64,000 bases of DNA from an uncultured Christensenella sp. (GCA_949948895.1 CATLHE010000001.1:372001-436000), one strand, 5' to 3'. Counted from the stretch's first letter, positions 35,469-44,603 are shown. Notes: generated by a model from the sequence alone, not told the origin. Made by a program: numbers and translations.

Positions 35469-35723
35469 TCAGCCTTTTATCATACTGACGAGCTCTGCGA
35501 GTTTCGCTCTTGCGCTTTCGTCGAGATTGGGCGACACAAACGATACAAACTCGTCCAACTGCGCGGCGGAAAACGACCCGTCGCTTTTGGCGGCAGACAC
35601 GTTTTTCATGAGCTCCTGCATCAACTGAGCCTCGTTCATTCCGTCGTACTTGGACGACTGCGGCGCCGAAGAAGGAGCTTCTTCTTTTACGGCGTCACCT
35701 TTAAAACCTTTTAAACTACGCAT
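35469..35723 (-). CDS. Small hypothetical protein, 84 residues
   Basis: Not recognised. MRSLKGFKGD at the start, a Ser/Pro/Glu-rich disordered stretch (about 12-28), then two predicted helices: MNEAQLMQELMKNV and an acidic one, LDESARAKLAELVSMI. Soluble; no signal peptide. A strong ribosome-binding site (GAGGTG) precedes the ATG at 35723, which favours this over the longer open frame to 35759. Divergent from the 35782 gene with only 58 bases between starts, so the two may share regulation. Confidence 0.65.
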   Translation of the reverse strand: MRSLKGFKGDAVKEEAPSSAPQSSKYDGMNEAQLMQELMKNVSAAKSDGSFSAAQLDEFVSFVSPNLDESARAKLAELVSMIKG

Positions 35724-35781
35724 AAAACACCTCGAAATATTGTATGAGGCACAGCGCAAAAAAGTGCCGAGGGAGGCAATC

Positions 35782-36009
35782 GTGAACTACAAACAACTTT
35801 TACCGCTACTGCTAAAGGGCAAGCTCGGCGAGCGCGAAAAAACGCTGTTAAAGCTGACCGAAAATCCCGATCCCAATATGCTCGGTTCGCTCATAACTCA
35901 GATGTACGAACAAAAAACGCCGCGACAGGACGTGTACGCGACGTTTAAAAAGATCATCCCCGCCGAAATTTTAGGCAGACTGATCAAGTATTTCGGCAAC
36001 GCCAAGTGA
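35782..36009 (+). CDS. Small hypothetical protein, 75 residues
   Basis: Not recognised. Starts at GTG 35782 with GGGAGG seven bases upstream; the upstream part of the open frame is not needed. The sequence MNYKQLLPLLLKGKLGEREKTL...AEILGRLIKYFGNAK looks fully helical, basic and amphipathic, ending in a short membrane-interacting-like helix. Its stop is one base from the stop of the convergent regulator gene. Its divergent partner is equally small and helical. Confidence 0.6.
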   Translation: MNYKQLLPLLLKGKLGEREKTLLKLTENPDPNMLGSLITQMYEQKTPRQDVYATFKKIIPAEILGRLIKYFGNAK

Positions 36010-36010
36010 T

Positions 36011-36967
36011 CTAGCGCATGCTCTTGTATATCAAGTACGCCACCCTGAACGACATGGCGTCGTTAAAGTTTCTGATATTAAGCCCCGTCATTTTTTCTAT
36101 TTTATCCAAACGGTAAATAAGCGTGTTCCTGTGCACGTACATACTGCGGCTCGCTTCGGAAATATTGAGCGAGTGCTGTATAAACGCGTCGGCGGCTGTC
36201 ATGAGTTCCTCGTCGGCTAGCACCGTCTTGTAATTTTTTTCGAGCACCGTTTTTACGTATTTTTCCATCGCTATCGGCGAAAGCTCGGACAGCGCGCGTA
36301 TCAACGCGTATTCTTTGTAAGAATACACGTCGCTCTTGGGATCGAATTCCGCGCCGCTTAACAGCGCCGATCTAGCATAGCCGTAATACACGGGCAATTC
36401 GGACAAACCGTGCGCAACTCCGCCCACGCCGATCTTGACGTTTTCGTCTATCTCTTCCGCAAAATTCTCCCTAAGTACTACCGCGAACTCACCCGCCGAT
36501 TGATAATCGTCGCCGTCAGATTTTTTACAGAACGCGGTAATACCGCCCGACATATCGGCTACGAAATCGTCGCCGCACGCCATTGCCGAAAGATAGTCGA
36601 ACACGCTTTTGCTTCGCGTCTTGCAATATATAGCAAACACGTAGTAATCGGACTTGCCCACTCGCACGGCGGGCTCCTGTCCGTTGCCGCACAAAAACTC
36701 ACGCAACGCGTTCACGCCGTCATGCGCAGAAGCGGGCGCAGTCGCTATCTCTTTTAACAGCCTCGCTATCACAAGTTTATCTTCGCCGACGCCGTTTATT
36801 GCAAACGCTACGTTCTCGCCGTCACACGGCACGATAAATACTGTGCGGTCGTTTTTCTCGTCGCAAAAAGCGTCGCCTTTCGAAAGCTCCGCATATTCGG
36901 CATTTACGACAAAAACATCAACGCCGAAAATGCCGTTTATTTTTTGTTCTATCTCGCCTTTCGTCAT
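36011..36967 (-). CDS. PucR/CdaR-type helix-turn-helix regulator
   Basis: A 318-residue protein. The N-terminal two-thirds is a soluble sensor-like region without recognisable ligand motifs. The C-terminal 60 residues (HSLNISEASRSMYVHRNTLIYRLDKIEKMTGLNIRN) are the PucR/CdaR HTH, found in regulators of purine, sugar-diacid and amino-acid metabolism. The start ATG at 36967 overlaps the metY stop by four bases; the longer open frame to 37129 runs inside metY and is rejected. Last gene of the apbE-led operon, so it may feed back on it. Confidence 0.8.
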   Translation of the reverse strand: MTKGEIEQKINGIFGVDVFVVNAEYAELSKGDAFCDEKNDRTVFIVPCDGENVAFAINGVGEDKLVIARLLKEIATAPASAHDGVNALREFLCGNGQEPAVRVGKSDYYVFAIYCKTRSKSVFDYLSAMACGDDFVADMSGGITAFCKKSDGDDYQSAGEFAVVLRENFAEEIDENVKIGVGGVAHGLSELPVYYGYARSALLSGAEFDPKSDVYSYKEYALIRALSELSPIAMEKYVKTVLEKNYKTVLADEELMTAADAFIQHSLNISEASRSMYVHRNTLIYRLDKIEKMTGLNIRNFNDAMSFRVAYLIYKSMR

Positions 36968-38232
36968 GCTTTTTTCACGGCGCGGAGCGCGTTCTCCACG
37001 TCCTCTATTATATCGTCCGCGTTTTCGAGCCCGACGCTCAGTCTTATGAGCGACGGAGATATACCCGCCGCCGTCAATGCTTCGTCGGAAAGCTGACGGT
37101 GCGTGCTCGACGCGGGATGCAATGCGCAAGACCTAAGGTCTGCAACGTGAACGAGCAACGACACCAACTTTAACGAGTTCATGAACTTGATGCAATTTTC
37201 GCGACTGTCAAGTTCGAACGATATGACGCCGCTTCCCTTGCCGCCCAGATATTTAACGGCAAGCTCGCGCTCGGGATCGCCCTTGAGCATGGGATAAGAA
37301 ATGCTTTTCACTTCCTTTCTGCTCTTTAAATACTCGGCGACTTTCAATGCGTTTTCACAGTGTCTGTCCATACGCACGCAAAGCGTTTCCATACCGAGAT
37401 TGGTAAGCCACGCGTTAAACGGCGACGCTTGCGAGCCCATGTCGCGCATAAGCTGAACACGCGCCTTCGTGATAAACGCCGAGCTGCCGCAGTCGCGCGA
37501 GTACACGAGCCCGTGATAGCTCGCGTCGGGTTCCGTAAAGCCTTTGAACCTGCCGTTTGAATAATCGAACTTGCCGCCGTCTACTATGAACCCGCCGACC
37601 GAAGTATCATGCCCGTCCAAATACTTTGTCGAGCTGTGAATGACGATATCCGCGCCGAACTCGAACGGACGGCAAAGATACGGCGTTGCAAACGTGGAAT
37701 CGATGATAAGCGGCACGCCTTTTTTATGCGCTATCGCCGCTATCTTTTCTATATCGGTCACTATGAGCGCGGGGTTTGCGAGAGTTTCGCAAAACAGCGC
37801 TTTCGTATTATCGTCTATCGCCTTTTCGACCGCGTTAAGATCGCGGAAATCGACGAACTTGGTGTCCACGCCCAACCTTCTCAGCGTGACGTCAAACAGA
37901 TTGAACGTACCGCCGTAAATAGCCGTCGACGATACGATATTATCGCCCGAAGAACACAAATTTAATACGGAAAGCATGGAAGCCGCCTGTCCGCTCGAAG
38001 TCATCATGGCGCCGACGCCACCCTCTAACGCGGCGAGCTTGGCTTCCGCAAACCCTATCGTGGGATTGCCGAGGCGGGTATAAAAATATCCGTCGTCTTT
38101 AAGATCGAACAAGTCGCCGACCTGCTCCGTCGTATCGTAGCGAAACGCCGTGCTCATAGTGATGGGCGCTACGCGCGGCTCGCCGTTTTTCGGATGATAT
38201 CCCTCGTGTATGCATTGTGTTTCTTTACGCAT
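36964..38232 (-). CDS. metY: O-acetylhomoserine sulfhydrylase (Cys/Met metabolism PLP enzyme)
   Basis: Makes homocysteine from O-acetylhomoserine and sulfide. Length 422 fits the sulfhydrylase branch of the Cys/Met family, as gamma-synthases are nearer 380. Landmarks: ETQCIHEGYHP at the start, STAFRYDTTEQ, YFYTRLGNPT, SSGQAASML, and the PLP Lys in VIHSSTKYLDGHD (about 206). C-terminal SCALHPASSTHRQLSDEAL is typical. Homocysteine synthesis might be linked to the nearby sulfur-transfer genes, but that is inference. The gene follows ilvE by 20 bases. Confidence 0.9.
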   Translation of the reverse strand: MRKETQCIHEGYHPKNGEPRVAPITMSTAFRYDTTEQVGDLFDLKDDGYFYTRLGNPTIGFAEAKLAALEGGVGAMMTSSGQAASMLSVLNLCSSGDNIVSSTAIYGGTFNLFDVTLRRLGVDTKFVDFRDLNAVEKAIDDNTKALFCETLANPALIVTDIEKIAAIAHKKGVPLIIDSTFATPYLCRPFEFGADIVIHSSTKYLDGHDTSVGGFIVDGGKFDYSNGRFKGFTEPDASYHGLVYSRDCGSSAFITKARVQLMRDMGSQASPFNAWLTNLGMETLCVRMDRHCENALKVAEYLKSRKEVKSISYPMLKGDPERELAVKYLGGKGSGVISFELDSRENCIKFMNSLKLVSLLVHVADLRSCALHPASSTHRQLSDEALTAAGISPSLIRLSVGLENADDIIEDVENALRAVKKA

Positions 38233-38252
38233 GACTTCTCCCTCGCTACGTA

Positions 38253-39317
38253 TTACTTTACTATCGTGACCCAGCCGAACGGATCTTCGAGTCTTCCCGT
38301 CTGTATGCCCGTAAGCGTATCGAACAACAGTTTTGACACTTTGCCCGCTTCGCCCTTTTTGCCTATGATATAGTCGCCGTTAACGTCGCCCAATCTATCA
38401 ACTGGCGAAATGACCGCCGCCGTACCCGTTCCGAATATCTCGGTGAGCGCGCCGCTCTTTGCGCCGTCCATTACTTCGTCAATGCTTATACGCCGTTCCT
38501 GTACGGGTATATCCATCGATTTTAAAAGCTTGATGCACGAGTCGCGCGTAATACCCGGCAGTATCGACCCGTTGAGTTCGGGCGTCACGACCGTGCCGTC
38601 TATAACGAAAAATATATTCATAGACCCGACTTCTTCCACGTATTTACGTTCCGTTCCGTCAAGCCACAGCACTTGATCGTAGCCCGCCGACTTGGCTTCT
38701 TCGCCCGCGAGTATGCTCGCCGCATAGTTGCCGACCACCTTGTACGCGCCCGTGCCGCCCTTGCTTGCGCGCACGTACTCGCGCTCCACTTTTAAAGCGA
38801 CTGGTGCAAAGCCGTGAGCGTAATACGCGCCCGACGGAGAAAGTATAACGGCAAACTTGTAATTTTTGGCGGCGTGCACGCCGAGCGACTCGTCGTTGGC
38901 AAATACGTACGGACGGATATAAAGGCTTGTGCCTGCGTCCGTTGGTATCCAATCGCGCTCTACGGATATCAGATCGACGAGCGCGGAAAACGCTTCTTCC
39001 TCGTCGATCGGCGGTATGCACAGTCTTTCGCACGACGACCGCATACGCTTGAAATTATCGCGAGCGCGAAACAGTCTTACCGTGCCGCTTTCTTTATCGC
39101 GGTAGGCTTTAAGCCCCTCGAATACCGCCTGTCCGTAATGCAGTACTGACGAGCACGGCAAAAGAACGAACCCGTCGTACGGACAGATCTTGCCTTTGCC
39201 CCATTTCCCACCGTCGTATTCGCGCACGTACATATAATCGGTAAACAGCTTGCCGAATGATTTGACCTCGGTAGGTTTGGCTTTGAGCGTTTTGCACTTT
39301 ATCATCTCGGTATTCAT
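38253..39317 (-). CDS. ilvE: Branched-chain amino acid aminotransferase
   Basis: Fold-type-IV PLP enzyme, 354 residues (type II BCAT length), for the last step of Val/Leu/Ile synthesis or the first step of their breakdown. Signatures: MYVREYDGGKW, GQAVFEGLKAYRDKE, the PLP Lys in GTGAYKVVGNYAAS (about 192), LWLDGTERKYVEEVGSMNIF and PELNGSILPGITRDS. It overlaps yigZ by four bases. Confidence 0.93.
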   Translation of the reverse strand: MNTEMIKCKTLKAKPTEVKSFGKLFTDYMYVREYDGGKWGKGKICPYDGFVLLPCSSVLHYGQAVFEGLKAYRDKESGTVRLFRARDNFKRMRSSCERLCIPPIDEEEAFSALVDLISVERDWIPTDAGTSLYIRPYVFANDESLGVHAAKNYKFAVILSPSGAYYAHGFAPVALKVEREYVRASKGGTGAYKVVGNYAASILAGEEAKSAGYDQVLWLDGTERKYVEEVGSMNIFFVIDGTVVTPELNGSILPGITRDSCIKLLKSMDIPVQERRISIDEVMDGAKSGALTEIFGTGTAAVISPVDRLGDVNGDYIIGKKGEAGKVSKLLFDTLTGIQTGRLEDPFGWVTIVK

Positions 39318-39928
39318 CTATCCGCCTCCGAATCGGTTATCCGTTCTCCCAAAAAGTTTACAGTTGCGCCGAGCGGCGACAACCGCGCCGCGACATCCGC
39401 ATCTGTCGGCGCTATCGCAACAAACCCGACGCGCTCGTTAAAAACAATGCTCTCTTGCTTACAGCCCATTCCTCGCAATAACGGCTGTATTTTCTTGTAC
39501 GCGTCGCCGTCGCATTCTATCCCGTACGCCGCTTTGATCTCGAAGCCACTAAGCCCCGCCGCGGCGATTACCGACTCCGCGCTGTCGCGGTAAGCGTGAG
39601 TAAGACCGCCCGCACCAAGCTTTATTCCGCCGAAGTATCTTACTACGGCTATCATGGAGCGTCGAGCGCCGCTCGACGCGAGCGCAGTGTAAATGGGCTT
39701 GCCTGCCGTGCCCTGCGGCTCTCCGTCGTCGTCGTACCCGAACTCCCGTCCGGCGTCGTCGGCTATAAACGCATAACACACGTGCCGCGCGTCGCGATGA
39801 CGCTTTTTGAGCTCAAGCGCAAATTCTTTCGCCTCGTCGCGCGAACTCGCTCCGCGCGATATGGCGATGAACCGCGAGCGCTTGACCAGCGTTTCAGTCT
39901 CGCCGTCGTTTAATCGGTATAACATCAA
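39314..39928 (-). CDS. YigZ/IMPACT family protein
   Basis: A 204-residue protein with the UPF0029/IMPACT fold. KRSRFIAISRGAS at the start, HVCYAFI, FGYDDDGEPQGTAGKPI and VVRYFGGIKLGAGGLTHAYRD are the family signature. The cytoplasmic role is unclear; a translation- or nucleic-acid-related role is proposed for relatives. The start MM pair overlaps the tyrS stop. Confidence 0.9.
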   Translation of the reverse strand: MMLYRLNDGETETLVKRSRFIAISRGASSRDEAKEFALELKKRHRDARHVCYAFIADDAGREFGYDDDGEPQGTAGKPIYTALASSGARRSMIAVVRYFGGIKLGAGGLTHAYRDSAESVIAAAGLSGFEIKAAYGIECDGDAYKKIQPLLRGMGCKQESIVFNERVGFVAIAPTDADVAARLSPLGATVNFLGERITDSEADR

Positions 39929-41136
39929 TACTTCACTTTGAGCTTGGTCTTTTTACCTTTGCCGAGAACAAACTCTCGCGCGCCCGTAAAGTCTAAAAGC
40001 TTTGCCGCAACGTTATCGACTTTCTTATCGTCTATACGCACGCCGCCGCCCTCGATGAGCCGTCTCGCCTCGCTTTTGGACGCGCAGACTTTGGTCGCGA
40101 CCATGATATCTACTACCGTCGTATCGGGCGTCGCGGAGATCTCCGCGGTGGGCATTTCGGAACTTGCGCCCTCGAAAGCCGCGAGCGCCTGCGATTGTGC
40201 TTTTTCCGCTTCCGCTTCGCCGTGTATGAGCTTGACCACTTCGTACGCGAGCCGCTTTTTGGCGTTATTCATGCGCTCGTCGCGGTGCGCGCAAAGCTCT
40301 TTTATTTCGGAAAGCTCCATAAAAGTCAACAGCTTCAAGCAGTTTTCTACTTCTTCGTCGTCCACGTTGCGGAAGTACTGATACATTTCGTACGGCGTCG
40401 CTTTGTTCGCGTCAAGCCACAGCGCGCCCTTTTGGGTCTTGCCCATCTTCTTGCCGTCCTTGGTCTCCAAAAGCGAACAAGTAAGCGCGTACGCGTCCTT
40501 TCTCTCTACGCGGCGGATAAAGTCCGCGCCTGCGAGTATATTGCTCCATTGATCGTTGCCGCCTATCTCGAGCTCGCAACCGTAATCGGAAAACAACCGC
40601 AAAAAGTCGTACGCCTGCATGGGCATGTAGTTAAACTCCAAAAAGCTGAGTCCTTTTTCGAGCCGCGTTTTAAAGCACTCCGCCGTGAGCATTTTATTCA
40701 CTGACAGATACGCGCCGTAATCGCGCAAAAAGTCGATATAATTGAGCTTGGTGAGCCAATCGGCGTTATTAACTATCCGCGCGGCGTTCTCACCCTCGAA
40801 GCTCACAAAACGCGCCAACTGCGGCTTTATCTTTTCCACATTGCCCGCGATCGTTTCTTTGGTCATCATCTGCCGCATATCGTTGCGGTTGGACGGATCG
40901 CCCACCATGGCGGTGCCGCCGCCCACGAGAAGAATGGGCTTATGCCCTGCGCGCTGCAAGTGCGCCGCCGCCATAAGCGGTATCACGTGACCTATGTGCA
41001 AACTGTCGGCGGTCGGATCGAACCCGCAGTAAAAAGTCACCGACTTAGAGCCGAGCATTTTATACAGATCGTCTTTATAAACCGTTTGCTTTACAAACCC
41101 GCGTTCTTCCAAGATATCGAATACGTTTCGTTTCAT
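39925..41136 (-). CDS. tyrS: Tyrosyl-tRNA synthetase
   Basis: Class I synthetase charging tRNA-Tyr. HIGH motif in LHIGHVIPL (about 48), KMSKS as KMGKTQKGALW (about 231), and a C-terminal S4 RNA-binding domain (about 340-400: KSEARRLIEGGGVRIDDKKVD). Length 403 and the motif spacing point to the TyrS form found in many Gram-positives and Gram-negatives (TyrZ/TyrS type 2). No T-box leader is seen, as the gene is inside an operon one base after an aminotransferase gene. Confidence 0.95.
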   Translation of the reverse strand: MKRNVFDILEERGFVKQTVYKDDLYKMLGSKSVTFYCGFDPTADSLHIGHVIPLMAAAHLQRAGHKPILLVGGGTAMVGDPSNRNDMRQMMTKETIAGNVEKIKPQLARFVSFEGENAARIVNNADWLTKLNYIDFLRDYGAYLSVNKMLTAECFKTRLEKGLSFLEFNYMPMQAYDFLRLFSDYGCELEIGGNDQWSNILAGADFIRRVERKDAYALTCSLLETKDGKKMGKTQKGALWLDANKATPYEMYQYFRNVDDEEVENCLKLLTFMELSEIKELCAHRDERMNNAKKRLAYEVVKLIHGEAEAEKAQSQALAAFEGASSEMPTAEISATPDTTVVDIMVATKVCASKSEARRLIEGGGVRIDDKKVDNVAAKLLDFTGAREFVLGKGKKTKLKVKY

Positions 41137-41137
41137 A

Positions 41138-42322
41138 CTATTCTCCGATTTTTGTTTTTATCAGTTCGGCTAATATCTTTACGCCCTTCTCGATTCGTTG
41201 TACGCTCGAAGACGAAAAGTTGAGCCGCATTGTGTTTCTGCCTCTGCCGTCGGCGTAGAACTCGTTGCCTTGAATATACGCTACGTTTCGTTCCACAGCC
41301 TCGGGCAGCATCGCCGCCGCGTCTATATCCTGCGGCAGTTCCGCCCATATAAACAAGCCCCCGTCGGGACGAGTATATCGCACCGAACTCGGCATGTATT
41401 TATCCAAAGCGTTTAAAAACGCGTCTTTACGCTCGCGATACACCGCTATGTTACGCTCGAGCGTTTTATCAAAACACCCGCGCTTTAAATACTCCGCTAC
41501 TATCATTTGGCACAGAGCGGGGCTTTGAACGTCCGCGCCCTGCTTGCCTATGGATATTTTGCGTATCACATCTTTGTCGCCGAACGCCACGGCTACGCGC
41601 AACGACGGCGCTATCGTTTTTGAAAAGCTGGTTAAATACACGACGCTTCCGTGCTCGTCAAACGCCTTGAGCGGCGGAACCTCTTCGCCGTCGTAACGAA
41701 GTCTGCCGTACGGATCGTCTTCCAATATGACCGCACCGTACTTCTCGCATAACCGAAGTATGCTTTTTCTATTTTCGACGGTGTACGTTTTGCCTGTGGG
41801 ATTGGAAAAAGTTGGCACTACGTACAGCAGCTTAGGGCGGTACGTTTTGAGCTTGGCTTCGAGATCGCTTATGACCAAACCGTCTGCGTCCGCGTCTACG
41901 CCCACGACGTTTGCTTCGTAAGTTTTTGCTATCTGCAAAAACGCGAGGTACGTGGGGTTTTCGACAAGCACGGTATCGCCTTTATTGACAAAAGCTTTGA
42001 GCATGAGGTCTATGCCTTGCTGACCTCCGCTTACCACTTGGATGTTTTCGGGCTTTGCTTTAAGTCCCAGCGTTTCGAGATAGGCAATAAGCCGCTCGTT
42101 AAGCTCCGCAACGCCCTCCGTCGGACCGTATTGGAGCAAGCTTACGGCATTTTCGCCCGACAAAAGATCGCGCGCTATCTCGCGCACCTCGTCTATCGGC
42201 AAACACTCCGCAGCGGGCATGCCGCCCGCAAACGAGATAACCTCGGGACGCTTCGTAAGTTTTAATATCTCACGCGTCGCCGTGCCGTTTAAATTTTTGA
42301 TTCTGTCGCTGAAATCGTACAT
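41138..42322 (-). CDS. PLP-dependent aminotransferase (LysN / 2-aminoadipate type)
   Basis: Fold-type-I aminotransferase of 394 residues: VISFAGGMPAAECLPI at the start, LQYGPTEGVAELNERL, VSGGQQGIDLMLKAF, VVPTFSNPTGKTY, and the PLP Lys in YLTSFSKTIAPSLRVA (about 232). This set is typical of the MocR-like domain family without the HTH, often annotated as 2-aminoadipate or aromatic aminotransferase. With ilvE and tyrS in the same operon, an aromatic or branched substrate is possible. Substrate not determined. Confidence 0.87.
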   Translation of the reverse strand: MYDFSDRIKNLNGTATREILKLTKRPEVISFAGGMPAAECLPIDEVREIARDLLSGENAVSLLQYGPTEGVAELNERLIAYLETLGLKAKPENIQVVSGGQQGIDLMLKAFVNKGDTVLVENPTYLAFLQIAKTYEANVVGVDADADGLVISDLEAKLKTYRPKLLYVVPTFSNPTGKTYTVENRKSILRLCEKYGAVILEDDPYGRLRYDGEEVPPLKAFDEHGSVVYLTSFSKTIAPSLRVAVAFGDKDVIRKISIGKQGADVQSPALCQMIVAEYLKRGCFDKTLERNIAVYRERKDAFLNALDKYMPSSVRYTRPDGGLFIWAELPQDIDAAAMLPEAVERNVAYIQGNEFYADGRGRNTMRLNFSSSSVQRIEKGVKILAELIKTKIGE

Positions 42323-42323
42323 T

Positions 42324-42905
42324 CTATCCTACCGCCGACCCGTAAACGGAGTACGGCAATTTTTTGACTATATAATACGTTAAAAGTCCCGTGAACGCGC
42401 CCGCAAGCAGTCCCGCCGCCATGAGTATGGGAAGCAGTATAACAAGGTCTACGCCCGTGATTGCGCTTGCCATAAGCACTTGCATGGCATTAAACGCCAC
42501 CGCGCCGACAAGACTTATCCCCGCTACGGACATCTTGTCGAAAACAAGTTTCATCAAAACGATCTCTACCGTGAGCGACACAAGCCCCGACGGAACGGAA
42601 TACATAAGCCCCGTGAGCCCGCCGCCTAGCGTCGCGCCGAGCAGGCATTTGAGTATCATCACCGCATAAGCGTCGCCCACACCGAGCATGATAAGCGCAA
42701 ATAACGGCGCGATATTGGACAGCCCGAGTTTTGCGCCGGGCGCCAACGGGAACGACGGCAACGCGCTCTCTATAAGCGATACGACCAGCGCGACCGCAAC
42801 AAGAAAAGCTATCGCGGTAAGCCGCCTCGTATCATTGCGCTCGCCTCGCTTGGGCGCGCCCGCGGGTTTCATGCAAACGCTCTTACTTAACGGGAGTTTT
42901 TTCAT
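42324..42905 (-). CDS. Gx transporter / heptaprenyl diphosphate synthase component I-like membrane protein
   Basis: A 193-residue protein with about six hydrophobic segments. ESALPSFPLAPGAKLGLSNIAPLFAL and LLGATLGGGLTGLMYSVPSGLVS are hallmarks of the Gx transporter family, an ECF-S-like fold that is often misnamed HepT component I. The family occurs next to apbE and NusG_II genes in many Firmicutes, as here, and is linked to flavin and quinone-type redox metabolism. The ATG at 42905 overlaps the upstream stop (ATGA); the long open frame upstream to 43052 is not used. Confidence 0.82.
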   Translation of the reverse strand: MKKLPLSKSVCMKPAGAPKRGERNDTRRLTAIAFLVAVALVVSLIESALPSFPLAPGAKLGLSNIAPLFALIMLGVGDAYAVMILKCLLGATLGGGLTGLMYSVPSGLVSLTVEIVLMKLVFDKMSVAGISLVGAVAFNAMQVLMASAITGVDLVILLPILMAAGLLAGAFTGLLTYYIVKKLPYSVYGSAVG

Positions 42906-43288
42906 TGTCTTCCAAGCTCCCAATCGAGATCGCCCTTGCCGTTTATCGTTATAACAAAGTTGTTCGGCAAGCAAACTATGCTCTGTCCCGCGCGGCTTAT
43001 TTTGCCCGTATGTTCGCACGTTCCGTCGCGGCAATCGGAATCGGTCACCCATACATAACCGTCTTTTATGTGCACGGTCATATGTTCGAGTTTTATTTCC
43101 GCATTCTTGCCGAGCGAATACTCATGGCTTACGCCGTTTTCGGTAATGACGACCGTCTCGGCGGACGGAGCTCGAAACACCAACCACGATATGACGCCGA
43201 TAAGCGCCGCCAAGACCGCGACTATGACTGCGTCGATAACGGTGAACGGCTTTGATTTTTTTACGCGTTTTACGGTTTCAAGGTTCAT
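42902..43288 (-). CDS. NusG domain II-containing protein
   Basis: A 128-residue protein with an N-terminal membrane helix (about 17-39) and an extracytoplasmic NusG_II domain with VTDSDCRDGTCEHTGKISRAGQSIVCLPN. Three conserved Cys lie in C-x4-C then C spacing. The family is usually adjacent to apbE and rnf genes, although its role is unknown. It overlaps apbE and the Gx transporter by four bases each. Confidence 0.85.
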   Translation of the reverse strand: MNLETVKRVKKSKPFTVIDAVIVAVLAALIGVISWLVFRAPSAETVVITENGVSHEYSLGKNAEIKLEHMTVHIKDGYVWVTDSDCRDGTCEHTGKISRAGQSIVCLPNNFVITINGKGDLDWELGRQ

Positions 43289-44472
43289 ACGCCGCTCTCT
43301 ATATCATCGACTCGTTCGTAGGCTTTATAGCCGTCGTACTCGTCGGTTTTATACAGTTCAACGTTGCCTACGATTATAAACCTTTTTTCGGTAAAAATCA
43401 ACCCTTTGTAGCCGACCTTTTGCAAAAGCCTCGCGCCATCGGCAAGCCCGAGCGCGACTACGGCGGTAGCAAGCACGTCGCACATGGCGCTGCTCTTGCC
43501 GATAACGGTAGCCGATATCACGTTATCGCCCGCATTTTTCCATTGCCCGTCCGAATATATAAGCCCTGCGGGAACGCCGGACGGCGTTATTATGTGCGGC
43601 ACAAAAACCTCGTTATCGCCCGCGCCATCATATATGTAATATCTCATATAGTCGCCGGAAGTCACCGCCGACGCGTCGCCTTTTTCCGTAAACGCGCAAA
43701 CGTACCCGCGCGCAAGCGTCTCGGCGGCGCGCGGTCTTGGCGACACTACGCCCACCCTCCAATCGCTTTTATTTCCGCGTTCTATGTAGCTTCCGTAAAA
43801 ATACGCGTTGCCCGAAATATCGAGGAGCGCGGAGCTAATATCGTACTCTTTTAATATCTCCACGCATTTATCGACGGCGTAGCCCTTGGCGATACCGCCG
43901 AAATCGAGTTTGACGCGCGCATCGGACTTTACGAGATAGTACTTGCCGTCGCGCTCGAATGCGTCTATATGCTCAACGCCGCAGTATTCGAGCGCGCTTT
44001 GCACTTCTTCTACGGTAGGCAGACTTAGCGGCGAAACATGCGTTCCGTCTATACTCGGACGATATTCCGCCAGTGACTCCGCATCCACGTGCCAAAGCTC
44101 GGCAAGCGGCATTATCGTCGGGTCGTACGCGCCGTCGGTGAGCGCGGCGTATTCTTTTGCTTCAATAAAAATCTTATAACAGTGTTCGCCCACTTCTATA
44201 TCGGCGTTTGCTCCCGACGCATTGAACTTTGCGACATCGCTATCCGCCCGCGTAGTCGAGCACTGCTTGTTGATATCGGAAATAACGCCGCACATCCTTT
44301 GATAAGCGTACTCGGCGCGTCCGCCCATTATGCGCGCGGAAAACATAATATCGCCCGAAAACGCTTCCACTTCGCCGAACACGGTGTAACCGCTCGCGGC
44401 ACAGCCGAAAACGCCGAAAACGGCAAACATCACGGCGAGCGCGGCGCATATTGTCGAAAACAATTTTTTCAC
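43285..44472 (-). CDS. apbE: FAD:protein FMN transferase ApbE (lipoprotein)
   Basis: Attaches FMN covalently to Thr in S/T-G-A-T motifs of exported flavoproteins, here most likely RnfG and RnfD. It has a signal peptide with lipobox VFGCAAS (Cys at about 24) and ApbE landmarks: MGGRAEYAYQ, VDKCVEIL, KLDFGGIAKGYAVD and TSGDYMRYY, the last in the expected Mg/FAD-binding order. Length 395. The start is GTG at 44472, placed six bases after a TATAAT box with no ribosome-binding site. It heads the operon apbE-NusG_II-Gx-aminotransferase-tyrS-yigZ-ilvE-metY-cdaR. Confidence 0.9.
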   Translation of the reverse strand: MKKLFSTICAALAVMFAVFGVFGCAASGYTVFGEVEAFSGDIMFSARIMGGRAEYAYQRMCGVISDINKQCSTTRADSDVAKFNASGANADIEVGEHCYKIFIEAKEYAALTDGAYDPTIMPLAELWHVDAESLAEYRPSIDGTHVSPLSLPTVEEVQSALEYCGVEHIDAFERDGKYYLVKSDARVKLDFGGIAKGYAVDKCVEILKEYDISSALLDISGNAYFYGSYIERGNKSDWRVGVVSPRPRAAETLARGYVCAFTEKGDASAVTSGDYMRYYIYDGAGDNEVFVPHIITPSGVPAGLIYSDGQWKNAGDNVISATVIGKSSAMCDVLATAVVALGLADGARLLQKVGYKGLIFTEKRFIIVGNVELYKTDEYDGYKAYERVDDIESGV

Positions 44473-44478
44473 ACTATA

Positions 44479-44506
44479 ATTATATCATCGATTCGCCAAA
44501 AGTCAA
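44479..44506 (-). promoter_or_regulatory. apbE operon promoter, leaderless geometry
   Basis: Minus strand TTGACT, 16-base spacer, TATAAT, then six bases (TATAGT) and the GTG start of apbE. It faces away from the birA promoter. Between the two start codons there are 166 bases. Confidence 0.7.
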
Positions 44507-44603
44507 TGACTTTAAAAGCTTCGCTGTTATATGGGCTTTACGCTTTTGCAATATTCTTGCCGATTTTTCTACAACATACGCCTTTATTTTGGCAAGCGTT
44601 CGC

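Noticed and set aside
36968..37129. N-terminal extension of the CdaR-like gene
   Set aside because: The extra 54 residues lie inside metY and are Arg-rich; the ATG at 36967 overlaps the metY stop in the usual four-base way.
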